Translations under genes and position numbers: made by a program
NCBI GenBank assembly: GCA_964489525.1
Contig: CAZAYY010000011.1
Location: 1-64,000, forward strand
Source: CAZAYY01 sp964489525
GTDB lineage: Bacteria > Chloroflexota > Anaerolineae > Anaerolineales > JABWBV01
Direction of reading: 5' to 3'
DNA length: 64,000 nt
Shown here: positions 6,455 through 14,513 of the stretch, piece by piece
Layout: every line of letters starts with the position of its first letter
How positions within the stretch are numbered: position 1 is the first letter of the stretch
Notes under the pieces: model-generated
What the model was told of the DNA's origin: nothing
What the model saw: the letters and a program-made list of their open reading frames with translations, nothing else
Databases searched by the model: none

Positions 6455-8596
6455 TTACAATTTCTGGCGCAGTAATCTTGAAGAGTTCGCCAAAATGCCG
6501 ATATCGGGCAGGGATTGGGCTGCGGCAGCCAGAACAGGCGGCAAAAAGCCCAGGGCCGCCAGCGAGAGACCCACAAGATTATACACGGCAGTAAACCCAA
6601 TATTCAGGCGAACCACGCGCATGGTGCGCCGGGCAAGTTGGAAAAGCATGGGCACCAGGTTCCAATCCTCCCGCATTAAGGCGACATGGGCGGCTTCGAA
6701 TGCGATATCGGTTCCTGCCGCACCCATGGCAATGCCCACATCTGCTTGAGCCAGGGCGGGCGCATCATTAACGCCATCGCCAACCATCACCACCGTGCGG
6801 CCGGCAGACTGGTAGGCCCGGACGATGGCAATTTTGTCTTCAGGCAGCAGGTTGGCCTGGTAGGCAACCCCCAATTGGCTGGCCAGTTCAGCGGCAGTTT
6901 GTGGGCTATCGCCGGTCAGCAGCTCAATGGTTTGAATGCCCAGGTTTTTCACTCGGGCCAGGGCTGCCGGAACCTCCGGGCGCAGGGTGTCGGCTGCAGT
7001 CAGCAGCCCCAGCAGGTGGCCATTTTCCACCACGTAAAGCACACTTTTTCCCTCGGTTTTTTCTTGTATCTCGGCCGGAATGAGTTGTCCGGCTGGCAAA
7101 ATTCGGTGGCTGCCTACCTCAACCCACGAGCCGTTTACCCGGGCGCGCACGCCTTTACCGGGTTCTGCGCTGAAATCCTGCGGTGCACCGGGCTGCAAAC
7201 CTCGCTGACGGGCAGCACTGCGCACGGCTTCTGCCAGGGGATGCTCTGAATAGCGTTCGGCAGAGGCGGCCAGGGCCAGGATGTGTTCCGGTGGCTGGCC
7301 GTTGAGTGGGAAGATGGCTTCAATGTGCGGGCGGCCCAGGGTGAGGGTGCCGGTTTTGTCGAGCAGCAGCACATCGGCCCGGGAGAGCAGTTCCAGGTAT
7401 TTTCCCCCTTTCACCAGCAAGCCCTTTTTTGCCCCGGCTCCAATCGAGGCCAGCATGGCAATTGGGGTGGCCAGGGCAAATGCACATGAGCAGGCAACGA
7501 CCAGCACCGCCGCAGCCGCCAACGGGTCTTGCCGCAGCAGCAGGGTGAGGGCTGCAAGGCTGGCCACAACGGGTAGATACCAGGCCGAAAAGCGGTCGGC
7601 GATGGTTTGCACATCTGCCCGGTGGGCTTCCGCTTCCTCAACCAATTTAATCACTCGTCCAAAAGTGCTGTCTGCAGCGGCATGGGTGGCCTGCACTTCC
7701 AGGCTGCCCAACTGGGCCAGTGTGGCGGCGTAAACTTTTGCGCCCGGGCCAGCTTCGACGGGCATGGCTTCGCCGGTGATGGCAGCCTGGTTGATTACGG
7801 CATGCCCTGTCAGCACCAATCCATCTACCGGGATTTTTTCGCCAGGGCGCACAACAATGTGCTCGCCAGGTTGGACGCTTTCGACTGGGACGATTTGCTC
7901 TTCTCCAGCGCGCACCACCCGGGCGGTTTTGGGGGCCATCGCGGCCAGGTCTTTCACGGCCCGGCGCGAGCGTTCTGTGGTGAAACCCTCCACGTAATTG
8001 CCCACCCGCATCAGAAAAACGACCACTGCAGCGGTGATCCACTCGCCAACCAGCAGGGCCGCAATGACACCAAAGGTCATCAAGGTATGCGCCAGCACTT
8101 TGCGCTGTAGGGCTGCCCGGATGACATTTTGATATATCGGCAGCCCGCCCAGGATGACGATGGTCAGGCCCAGGTACCAGGGGATCAGTGTGGTGAGTTT
8201 CTCGAACAAGCCAAGCCATTCCCCAATGACCACAATAAACAGTACTGCCCCAAAGACCACCCCAAACAGGTTGGCAGCGGTGCGGGTGAACGATTCGAAT
8301 TGACCAGGGGCAGCAGGAGCGCTTTCGTTGGCCATGGCCGGGACAGTGTAGCCTGCTTTTTCAACCGCCTGGCGTATCTCGGAAATTTCGAGCTGGGCGG
8401 TTTGTTCCAGGTGTAGAATGGCTTTCTCGGATGTCAGGAAGACATCCACACCAGCAACCCCTGGCAAGGCCGCCAGGGCGTGTTCCACATGCATGGCGCA
8501 CTCGGCGCAATCCATTCCTTTTACCGGGATTTCAAGGGTGGTGGGTAGGTTCATGGGCAGTTCCAAGGTGGGTGAAATTGGGCTGGGTTGAGGCAT
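6455..8596 (-). CDS. P1B-type heavy-metal transporting ATPase with a CSC metal motif
   Basis: Membrane pump of 713 residues that exports a transition metal using ATP. One N-terminal HMA domain carries GMDCAEC (Cys30, Cys33). TGEA, DKTGTLT (phosphorylated aspartate), HPLAEA and GDGVNDAPAL follow in the usual order. The transmembrane metal site, normally CPC, reads Cys369-Ser-Cys371 (ACSCAFALATP), lacking the proline that defines CPx ATPases; I recall a CSC subgroup but cannot confirm its substrate. An alternative start is Met15 (8554). The ArsR gene 17 bases upstream, with a zinc/cadmium-like operator, points to Zn, Cd or a similar ion. Confidence 0.93.
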   Translation of the reverse strand: MPQPSPISPTLELPMNLPTTLEIPVKGMDCAECAMHVEHALAALPGVAGVDVFLTSEKAILHLEQTAQLEISEIRQAVEKAGYTVPAMANESAPAAPGQFESFTRTAANLFGVVFGAVLFIVVIGEWLGLFEKLTTLIPWYLGLTIVILGGLPIYQNVIRAALQRKVLAHTLMTFGVIAALLVGEWITAAVVVFLMRVGNYVEGFTTERSRRAVKDLAAMAPKTARVVRAGEEQIVPVESVQPGEHIVVRPGEKIPVDGLVLTGHAVINQAAITGEAMPVEAGPGAKVYAATLAQLGSLEVQATHAAADSTFGRVIKLVEEAEAHRADVQTIADRFSAWYLPVVASLAALTLLLRQDPLAAAAVLVVACSCAFALATPIAMLASIGAGAKKGLLVKGGKYLELLSRADVLLLDKTGTLTLGRPHIEAIFPLNGQPPEHILALAASAERYSEHPLAEAVRSAARQRGLQPGAPQDFSAEPGKGVRARVNGSWVEVGSHRILPAGQLIPAEIQEKTEGKSVLYVVENGHLLGLLTAADTLRPEVPAALARVKNLGIQTIELLTGDSPQTAAELASQLGVAYQANLLPEDKIAIVRAYQSAGRTVVMVGDGVNDAPALAQADVGIAMGAAGTDIAFEAAHVALMREDWNLVPMLFQLARRTMRVVRLNIGFTAVYNLVGLSLAALGFLPPVLAAAAQSLPDIGILANSSRLLRQKL

Positions 8597-8613
8597 TGCT
8601 GAGGCTGGCTTGC

Positions 8614-8913
8614 TCAGCCGTGGCGAATGTGTTCAAGTCCCAGGCGGTAAAGTTCGGTGACATGTTCATCGTCCAGAGAAACGAACACCCGGACTCCCTC
8701 TTTGCGTGAGCGCACCAGGCGTTTGTCGCGCAGCCCGCGCAGTTGATGGGAAACAGCTGATTTGCTCAACCCAACCCTGGCGACAAGTTCACCCACCGAA
8801 ATTTCGCCATCCAGCAGCAGTGAAATGATGCGTAAGCGAGTAGGGTCCGACAGGGCGGCAAACAGGTTGGCCAGGTGAGCGGCGGAATCATCATCCAGGT
8901 GCGAAGGGTTCAT
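8614..8913 (-). CDS. ArsR/SmtB family metal-responsive repressor
   Basis: Winged-helix repressor of 99 residues. The fold is clear from FAALSDPTRLRIISLLLDGE, the recognition helix region SKSAVSHQLRGLRDKRLV and the wing RKEGVRVFVS. It lacks the CxC of ArsR/CadC-type alpha-3 sites. The acidic/histidine C-terminal helix DDEHVTELYRLGLEHIRH could form the alpha-5 metal site used by SmtB/CzrA-type zinc sensors. It directly precedes the metal ATPase and probably represses both genes from the inverted repeat just upstream of its own start. Confidence 0.92.
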   Translation of the reverse strand: MNPSHLDDDSAAHLANLFAALSDPTRLRIISLLLDGEISVGELVARVGLSKSAVSHQLRGLRDKRLVRSRKEGVRVFVSLDDEHVTELYRLGLEHIRHG

Positions 8914-8931
8914 TGGTTTCAGGCTCCAATA

Positions 8932-8949
8932 GTTGAATGATTGCTCAAC
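8932..8949. promoter_or_regulatory. Probable ArsR/SmtB operator
   Basis: GTTGA-(8 bp)-TCAAC inverted repeat, reading GTTGAATGATTGCTCAAC. It lies 18 bases upstream of the repressor gene and resembles the TTGAA...TTCAA boxes of zinc/cadmium-sensing ArsR proteins. Confidence 0.65.
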
Positions 8950-9198
8950 AATCGAATTTTAGTGGAGTTTTTGAGGTTTGTCAAGGTTGGTCGGGAGCCT
9001 GTAGCTTGTGGCGTGTCGCTTGTAGCTTGTGGATTGTAGCCGGGAGAAGGGAGTAGGGAGCAGCGAGCGCGGAGCAAGCAGTGTGTGGCCGATAGGGGGA
9101 GGGGGATAAGGTGTTGGGTAACAAGGCCTGCCCTTGCCTGGACGAGAGGTAGGGGCAGGCGAGTGAACAGGCTGGCACAGCCCTGCCTGGGTAGGTCT
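8950..9198. repeat. Low-complexity spacer with degenerate direct repeats
   Basis: No gene is visible. Positions 9000-9042 repeat a TAGCTTGTGG-like decamer three to four times, followed by GGGAG-rich sequence (9041-9070). At 9126-9160 GCCTGCCC and GGGCAGGC form a larger hairpin. Similar slippage-like repeats occur at 32155-32197 and 45026-45070. Confidence 0.5.
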
Positions 9199-9669
9199 TC
9201 AGGCGGGGGCGCTGACCTGGACGGCGTTGGCCAATTCGTTATCCAGCGCCAGTTCTGTGAAATCAATTTGGACAATGGTCAGGGGTTTGTTTTGCAGCAC
9301 CTTTACCCGCTGACCCGGCGTGACCCCATAGGCCAGCAAGTGCGCTTTTTTGCCGGGGGTGAGTGCTGCAGAGATCTCGGTTACCTGAACTTCCTGGCCG
9401 GGTTTAATTTGGGTCAGGGGGCAGGTGGCTTGGATGGGGCTGTTTTTGCGGCGCAGGCGGTCGGTCAGAGGGCCATGTTGTGAGGGAGAGAACATGAGAG
9501 AGAACATTTTTACAACTCCTGACTGGGAAGGGTTGATGGTGGTATGTCCACAAGAGGGGCAGCAGGCCATGCTGCAGCCTTTGTGAATAGGGCAGGCTTT
9601 ACAGGCCTGGTTGACCTGCGGGTCGAAGCGGAATCCGCACATGGGGCAGGTAAGCATGTTCTGGTTCAT
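9199..9669 (-). CDS. feoA: FeoA-domain protein with a cysteine-rich N-terminus
   Basis: Small partner of the FeoB ferrous iron transporter, 156 residues, twice the length of classical FeoA. The C-terminal 75 residues form the SH3-like FeoA fold (PLTQIKPGQEVQVTEI, then LLAYGVTPGQRVKVL). The first 50 residues hold eight cysteines as CxxC, CxxCPxH, Cx3CC and xxCG, suggesting one or two zinc ribbons or an Fe-S/iron-binding module. The start ATG overlaps the feoB stop (ATGA), so the two are translationally coupled. An upstream extension of the frame lies inside feoB and was rejected. The cysteine module could be an iron sensor or docking site; that is inference. Confidence 0.88.
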   Translation of the reverse strand: MNQNMLTCPMCGFRFDPQVNQACKACPIHKGCSMACCPSCGHTTINPSQSGVVKMFSLMFSPSQHGPLTDRLRRKNSPIQATCPLTQIKPGQEVQVTEISAALTPGKKAHLLAYGVTPGQRVKVLQNKPLTIVQIDFTELALDNELANAVQVSAPA

Positions 9670-11627
9670 AATCCCACCCATGCCAGCACCCGCTGCAGCA
9701 GCCCGGCCACCAGGAAAGCCAGCGGGAAGACCAACAAAGTCATGGCGGCGGCAGTTTTGCGACCGTGTTCTTTGGCAATCATGAAAACACTTGCCACACA
9801 TGGGATAAAAAGGGTGATGGCAACCATGGCAACCACCACCTGGCTGGCGGTGAGCAGCCCCTGGGCTTCCATCACAAACAGGCCGGTTGCGCCAAAATCA
9901 CGGCGCATAAAGCCCATCAGGAAAGCTGAGCTGGCTTCTACGGGCAGGCCAAGCCAGCCAGTCACCAGCGGTTCCATCATGCGGTTCAAGCCAGCCAACA
10001 GGCCGAACTGGTTGAGGAGGAACATGATTACGGTGCCGATCAGGAAAATGGGCACAACTTCTTTGGCATACCACTCCAGCCGGGCCAGGGTTTTAATCAT
10101 AACATTGGAAAAAACCGGCCAGCGCATCGGCGGAAGTTCCACCAGCAGGGCGCTGCGTTCTCCGGGCATTACTTTGGCGGCCAGCCAACCGACGGCCAGC
10201 ATAACCCCAACCACAACCCCAGACCAAATTAAAGTGGCGGTCAGGGATACCCCCGCCAGCATGCCCATCACCACACCCAGTTGGGCCGAACAGGGAATGG
10301 CCAGCGCCAGCAGCAGCGTGACCAGAATACGTTCGCGTTTGGTCTCCAAAATTCGAGTGGTCAGTGTGGCCATGGTGACGCAGCCTAACCCCAATACCAT
10401 CGGCAGTACGGCTTTGCCATTCAAGCCCATCCAGGTGAACATGCGGTTGCTCAAAACGGCCAACCGGGGTAAGTAGCCCGAATCTTCCAAAATGCCAAAG
10501 GCCAGGAAAAAAGTCGTGACAATGGGCAAAATGAGTGCCAGGGCATAGGTCATCCCCATCGTCCACAGGCCGTACTCGCCCACCAACATACTTGAAAGCC
10601 AGGGAATGGGAATAAAGCCTTCTACAAGGCCAATTATCCATGGGTTGATGATTTCGCCGAACAGGTTTTCTTCGAACAAGCCCACCAAGGTTCCGGCACC
10701 AAAAATGCCGACAAACCAGTAAATTGCATACAAGACAACGCCCAAAACGGCCAGGCCCCAAACCGGGTGAACTGCCAGTCGGCCGAGGATGGCGCTGGGG
10801 CTGCGCCGCTGTTTTTCGGAAACCGCCAGAGCGGAACGGGCAAGCTGGTCCACACGCTGGGCCCGCTGTTGTTGGATGATTTCTGCCAGGGGGTAGGTGT
10901 AAGCCATTTGGATCTGGCTGCGGATGTCGTTCAGTTGGGATAGCACCGTCGGGACGCACTTTTGTTGGATCCAATCTGAGGCAATCGGGTCATTGGCCAA
11001 CCAGGCCAGCCCCAATGCCCGGCGTGAGATGGGTGCCTCAGGCAAGACAGCGGCCAGGGATGCCAGGGCTTTTTCGATATCGTGCGGGTAGTTGATTTGA
11101 AAACGAGGAGGTAGGCTGGCTGAGAGCGCCTCAGTCAGGTCTTGAATACCCTCTCCTTGAGTTGCCGTAGTCATCACCACAGGGATATCCAGGGCATTGG
11201 CCAACCAGACATGGTCAATGGCCACACCGCGTTGGTTGGCTTCGTCTTTCATATTTAACGCCAACACCATGGGTCTGCCCAATTCGGCAAGCTGCATGGT
11301 GAGCAGCAGGGTGCGGCGCAGGTTTTTCGCGTCACCCACCTGCACCACAGCTCGCAGCGGCTCTTGCAGCAGCACCCGTGCGGTCACAACTTCGTCTTCG
11401 CTTTGGGGGGGCAGAGTGATAACGCCGGGGGTGTCTAAAAGTTTGACATCCGGCCAGGTGCGTGTCAGGCCCTCGGTGATTTCAATCGTAGTCCCCGGGT
11501 AATTAGAAACAATCACCCGCTGGCCGGTGAGTTTTTGGAAGATGACGGATTTGCCCACGTTGGGGTTGCCCACCAGGGCAATGCTGCTTCCGGCGGGGAT
11601 GGGTTGGGCGGGAATGTGGCAGCTCAT
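9666..11627 (-). CDS. feoB: Ferrous iron transport GTPase FeoB
   Basis: Inner-membrane Fe(II) importer of 653 residues. The N-terminal G-protein domain has G1 GNPNVGKS (20-27), the G2 region SNYPGTTIE, G3 LDTPG and G4 NMKDE; the two Gate regions follow within about eight or more membrane helices. The start ATG at 11627 is preceded by GAGGAG at 7 bases; a start at 11660 would overlap the regulator gene. It is second in the operon regulator-feoB-feoA, the usual layout for DtxR-type control of iron uptake. Expected to be repressed when intracellular iron is sufficient. Confidence 0.95.
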   Translation of the reverse strand: MSCHIPAQPIPAGSSIALVGNPNVGKSVIFQKLTGQRVIVSNYPGTTIEITEGLTRTWPDVKLLDTPGVITLPPQSEDEVVTARVLLQEPLRAVVQVGDAKNLRRTLLLTMQLAELGRPMVLALNMKDEANQRGVAIDHVWLANALDIPVVMTTATQGEGIQDLTEALSASLPPRFQINYPHDIEKALASLAAVLPEAPISRRALGLAWLANDPIASDWIQQKCVPTVLSQLNDIRSQIQMAYTYPLAEIIQQQRAQRVDQLARSALAVSEKQRRSPSAILGRLAVHPVWGLAVLGVVLYAIYWFVGIFGAGTLVGLFEENLFGEIINPWIIGLVEGFIPIPWLSSMLVGEYGLWTMGMTYALALILPIVTTFFLAFGILEDSGYLPRLAVLSNRMFTWMGLNGKAVLPMVLGLGCVTMATLTTRILETKRERILVTLLLALAIPCSAQLGVVMGMLAGVSLTATLIWSGVVVGVMLAVGWLAAKVMPGERSALLVELPPMRWPVFSNVMIKTLARLEWYAKEVVPIFLIGTVIMFLLNQFGLLAGLNRMMEPLVTGWLGLPVEASSAFLMGFMRRDFGATGLFVMEAQGLLTASQVVVAMVAITLFIPCVASVFMIAKEHGRKTAAAMTLLVFPLAFLVAGLLQRVLAWVGL

Positions 11628-11631
11628 GGGT

Positions 11632-12273
11632 TCACTCCTCGATGAAGATGTTTTCTGCAATGGATGGGTCGAGCCAGACCGGGCCTTCCGGACTCTGTAA
11701 GAGCAGGGCGCCCGCTGCGTTTTTGGCTAAAAGGCAGGTTTGGGCACCCCGGCGCAGGCCAGTTTCGTTTAAGAATTCTTCGGTTTCTGCGGAAGTCTGA
11801 ATTTTGGCCACGATTCCCTGGTGTCCGACGCCAAGCTGGCTGGCGGGGACGAGCCTGGGGGTGGGTGCGGCTGCACCGGGGATGGGTTTGCCTTGCGGGC
11901 TGAACCTGGGATTTCCCAAAAAAGATTCTAATCGGGCGGCGACATCATCCGGGGTGACATGTTCCATCCGGCAGGCCAGGGCATCTGCTTCGGAAATTGT
12001 AAGATGAAGTTTTTCGACAAAAAAAGTTTCCCACAAGCGGCGCAGCCGCAGTACATGGCAGGCTTGAGCCGCGCCTTCTGATGTCAGCAGGGCACCTTTA
12101 TACGGCAAATACTGCACCAGCCCGGCATCCTCCAGTTTGCGCACCATCTGGTTTACCGAAACGGGCTGGACGGCCAGTTCACTGGCCAGGCGCGAAAGCG
12201 GCACAGGCTGGCTTCCATCGGTTTCCGACAGGGCTGCCAGGGTAATCAGATACATCTCAATGCTTTCACTCAC
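11632..12273 (-). CDS. DtxR/MntR family metal-dependent regulator
   Basis: Metal-activated repressor of 213 residues. An N-terminal winged helix (SRLASELAVQPVSVNQMVRK) is followed by the dimerisation/metal domain with RLRRLWETFFVEKL and ADALACRMEHVTPDDVAARL, which supply the Cys, Glu and His ligands. A C-terminal FeoA/SH3-like domain completes the protein. The start is GTG at 12273, supported by AAAGGA 7 bases upstream. As first gene of the feo operon, it probably autoregulates through the TTATGG-CCATAA palindrome at 12316-12331. Iron is the likely signal because feoB-feoA follow. Confidence 0.92.
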   Translation of the reverse strand: MSESIEMYLITLAALSETDGSQPVPLSRLASELAVQPVSVNQMVRKLEDAGLVQYLPYKGALLTSEGAAQACHVLRLRRLWETFFVEKLHLTISEADALACRMEHVTPDDVAARLESFLGNPRFSPQGKPIPGAAAPTPRLVPASQLGVGHQGIVAKIQTSAETEEFLNETGLRRGAQTCLLAKNAAGALLLQSPEGPVWLDPSIAENIFIEE

Positions 12274-12286
12274 TGCTTTTTCCTTT

Positions 12287-12331
12287 GGTTGGCCATAAGA
12301 ATTCAGGGTTATTTTTTATGGCTGACCATAA
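12287..12331. promoter_or_regulatory. Probable DtxR-family operator region
   Basis: TTATGG-CTGA-CCATAA (12316-12331) is a palindrome with 6-bp half-sites. A further half-site within GGTTGGCCATAAGA (12287-12300) repeats it directly, 33 bases away. Both lie between the regulator's start and the next gene, the right place for self-control of the feo operon. Confidence 0.55.
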
Positions 12332-12366
12332 GATAATCTATAAACCAGGGCTTGTGAATGGGTATT

Positions 12367-12396
12367 TGTCCCGAAAATACCGGGACAAATGTCCCG
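12367..12396. repeat. Dispersed TGTCCC palindrome repeat, family 3, copy A
   Basis: TGTCCCG (12367-12373), CGGGACA (12381-12387) and TGTCCCG (12390-12396) give overlapping possible hairpins. The same arrangement occurs at 53660-53688. Confidence 0.55.
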
Positions 12397-12405
12397 AAAA
12401 TTCAT

Positions 12406-12443
12406 TACACAGAGGGCCACCGAGGAACACGGAGAGCCACCGA
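12406..12443. repeat. CACAGAG-type repeat, copy A
   Basis: Short imperfect tandem units of the type CACnGAGnn. The segment TTACACAGAG-x2-CCACxGAG also occurs at 42107-42129 in another gene gap. Confidence 0.45.
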
Positions 12444-12453
12444 GATGTTTCCA

Positions 12454-12482
12454 TTGACACAGGATGATTTTCAGTGTATCCT
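12454..12482 (+). promoter_or_regulatory. Strong predicted sigma-70 promoter of a small gene
   Basis: Consensus TTGACA (12454-12459), 17-bp spacer, TATCCT (12477-12482). It would drive a transcript of about 180 nt ending at the terminator 12638-12668 and carrying the 22-codon ORF. Confidence 0.75.
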
Positions 12483-12547
12483 TATCTTGCTGCAGGTGAG
12501 CATCTGCAAGTATTTGCTGGTTAAAGCCAGTGTAAAGGAGGCCAACC

Positions 12548-12616
12548 ATGTCAAAAATCCAGGCGATTGCGGCCATTGTATTGTTGGCTTTCCACCGGAG
12601 CGCTTTGCTGCCCTAG
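12548..12616 (+). CDS. Small hydrophobic peptide, 22 residues
   Basis: Reads MSKIQAIAAI then VLLAFHRSALLP. The translation signals are unusually good for something so short: AAAGGAGG ends 6 bases before the ATG, a near-consensus promoter lies 66 bases upstream and a strong terminator follows. The peptide has a short hydrophobic core (about residues 4-14) and a basic HR pair, so it could be membrane-active, a leader peptide, or the coding part of a dual-function small RNA. Hairpins are possible in the 5' leader (CTTGCTGCAGGTGAGCATCTGCAAG region). I know no family it belongs to. Confidence 0.5.
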   Translation: MSKIQAIAAIVLLAFHRSALLP

Positions 12617-12637
12617 CCTTCTGGCTTGCGCGGGTTC

Positions 12638-12668
12638 AAAAAGCTGCTCTTGTGGAGCGGCTTTTTTT
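12638..12668 (+). terminator. Intrinsic terminator of the 22-codon unit
   Basis: AAAAAGCTGCTC (12638-12649) pairs with GAGCGGCTTTTT (from 12655) with one G-U, followed by further T residues. It separates the small unit from rsgA. Confidence 0.85.
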
Positions 12669-12712
12669 GTTTCTAAATTGAACTTGAACCCTTTGAGAGA
12701 GATATAAAACCC

Positions 12713-13834
12713 ATGGCTAAACGTACCAAACGTCGTTCCTGGCGAAACTACCGGCATGAAGACCGCTTCGACCAGGATGAAATTGATAAGAACGTGTTTG
12801 ACACTGAGCAGCTGCGCACACGGGTCAGCCGCTGGCGCGAGCGTTTACAAGAATTAGAAGAAGCCGGAGAGCCGGACTATACCCCCGAAGCCTTCGCAGA
12901 CTACCCCAGGGGAGTGGTGCTCAACATGCGCAGCGGTCATCATTACGTCCGCCTGGATGACACGGGCGAGGTGGTGGACAGCACTGTGCGCGGCGTTTTG
13001 AAGTTGGGTGTGCGCAACACCACCACCGTGGCTGCCCCTGGCGATAAGGTCCACATTGAACGCCAGTCAGATGGTTCCGGGTTGATTCGGGTGATTGTGC
13101 CCCGTACCACCGCCCTGTCCCGCCCCGACCCGGTGCGACCCCATTTGCAGGACCTGATTGTGACCAACGTAGACCAGTTGATTATCGTCTCCAGCGTGGG
13201 CGGACCATCCTTCTGGCCAGAGCTGGTGGACCGCTACCTGGTTTTTGCTGAATACTATGAATTGGAACCCTTGATTGTCATCAACAAGGCCGACCAGGCC
13301 GCTCCGGGGGAGCTGGAGGCTTTGCAGGCGCTCTACCACGGGCAGTTGGGATACCGCACCCTGATTACCAGCACCACCACCGGCCAAGGCGTGGATGCGC
13401 TGCAAGCGTTGATGAAAGACCGCTCGAATGTGGTCACAGGCCTGTCGGGTGTGGGCAAATCATCACTGCTGAACGCCATCCAACCCGGGTTGAACCTGCT
13501 GGTGCGGCCGGTCAACGTTACTTATGGCGGCGAAGGTACCCACACCACCCGCACGACAACCCTGCATCCCCTGGATTTTGGCGGTTTCGTCGCCGATACG
13601 CCTGGCATCCGTTCTTTTGGCATCTGGAATATGACCCCCGAAGAAGTGGATTACTATTTTGTAGAGTTTCGCCCACTGTTGGATCGCTGCCGGTTTACAG
13701 ACTGTACCCACCACCACGAGCCGGGTTGTGCCATTCTGGCGGCGGTGGAAAGTGGAGAAGTGAGCGAATCGCGTTATAAAAGTTTTGTAATCCTGTATGC
13801 CGAAACCAATCCCGCAGCGGAGCGTCCCTTCTAA
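12713..13834 (+). CDS. rsgA: Ribosome small-subunit biogenesis GTPase RsgA
   Basis: Circularly permuted GTPase that helps mature the 30S subunit; 373 residues with a basic N-terminal tail. After an OB-fold, the G motifs appear in permuted order: INKAD (G4), then GLSGVGKSSLLNAI (G1), then ADTPGIRSFG (G3). A zinc knuckle DCTHHHEPGC closes the protein. TATAAA at 12703-12708 sits so close to the ATG that a leaderless transcript is possible; otherwise the ribosome site is the weak GAGAGAG. The next gene overlaps its stop by one base. Confidence 0.95.
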   Translation: MAKRTKRRSWRNYRHEDRFDQDEIDKNVFDTEQLRTRVSRWRERLQELEEAGEPDYTPEAFADYPRGVVLNMRSGHHYVRLDDTGEVVDSTVRGVLKLGVRNTTTVAAPGDKVHIERQSDGSGLIRVIVPRTTALSRPDPVRPHLQDLIVTNVDQLIIVSSVGGPSFWPELVDRYLVFAEYYELEPLIVINKADQAAPGELEALQALYHGQLGYRTLITSTTTGQGVDALQALMKDRSNVVTGLSGVGKSSLLNAIQPGLNLLVRPVNVTYGGEGTHTTRTTTLHPLDFGGFVADTPGIRSFGIWNMTPEEVDYYFVEFRPLLDRCRFTDCTHHHEPGCAILAAVESGEVSESRYKSFVILYAETNPAAERPF

Positions 13835-14436
13835 TGATTAAAGCCCTGATTTTTGACGTAGGCGGTGTGTTGGTGCGAACGGTAGACCAGCGCCCGCGCA
13901 CCCTGTTGGCGGATATGCTGGGCGTTACCTACGCTGAGTTAGAATTCCAGGTGTATAACAGTGAGTCCGGCCGGGCCGCCCAGCTCGGCCGGATTTCCAC
14001 AACCGAAAATTGGGAGAACGTTCGCCGCCATTTTGGCTTGGCGCTGGATGAGATGGATTCCTTCCGGCAGGCGTTCTGGGGTGGCGATGTATTGGATGTG
14101 GAATTGGTCCATGAGATTCGCCGCCTGCGCCCGCATTACCGCACAGCCATTTTGAGCAACAATTTTAAAGAACTCCGCACTGAACTTGCCTCGCGCTGGG
14201 GCATTGCCGACGCCTTCGATTTGGTGGTTAACTCGGCTGAAGAAGGGGTCATGAAACCCTCCCCGCGCATTTTTGAAATCACGTTAGAAAGGTTGGGCGT
14301 TGCCCCGCCGCAGGCCATTTTTGTTGACGACTTTCTACACAACATCCAGGGCGCTCAATCGGTTGGGCTGAATGGGATCTTGTTTCGAAACCGGGCCCAG
14401 CTCCTTGCCGATTTAGAAAAGACCTTGAATGCATAA
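13834..14436 (+). CDS. HAD-superfamily hydrolase
   Basis: Probable phosphatase of 200 residues. Motif I is FDVGGVL, with the nucleophile Asp8 but glycine where the second aspartate (acid/base) usually sits; this DxG form is found in the YihX-like branch (IFDLGNV). Motif II is ILSNN, motif III the lysine in MKPSPRIFE, and motif IV VDDFLHN. The helical cap lies between motifs I and II. ATG overlaps the rsgA stop (TAATG), so it is coupled to rsgA. Substrate unknown; a small sugar phosphate or nucleotide is possible. Confidence 0.88.
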   Translation: MIKALIFDVGGVLVRTVDQRPRTLLADMLGVTYAELEFQVYNSESGRAAQLGRISTTENWENVRRHFGLALDEMDSFRQAFWGGDVLDVELVHEIRRLRPHYRTAILSNNFKELRTELASRWGIADAFDLVVNSAEEGVMKPSPRIFEITLERLGVAPPQAIFVDDFLHNIQGAQSVGLNGILFRNRAQLLADLEKTLNA

Positions 14437-14513
14437 TCAGGTAAAATACACTCACAACACCAGCCCGGTAAGCAAATGACTTACGATCTCATGCCCACAA
14501 TTCTGCGGACAAA

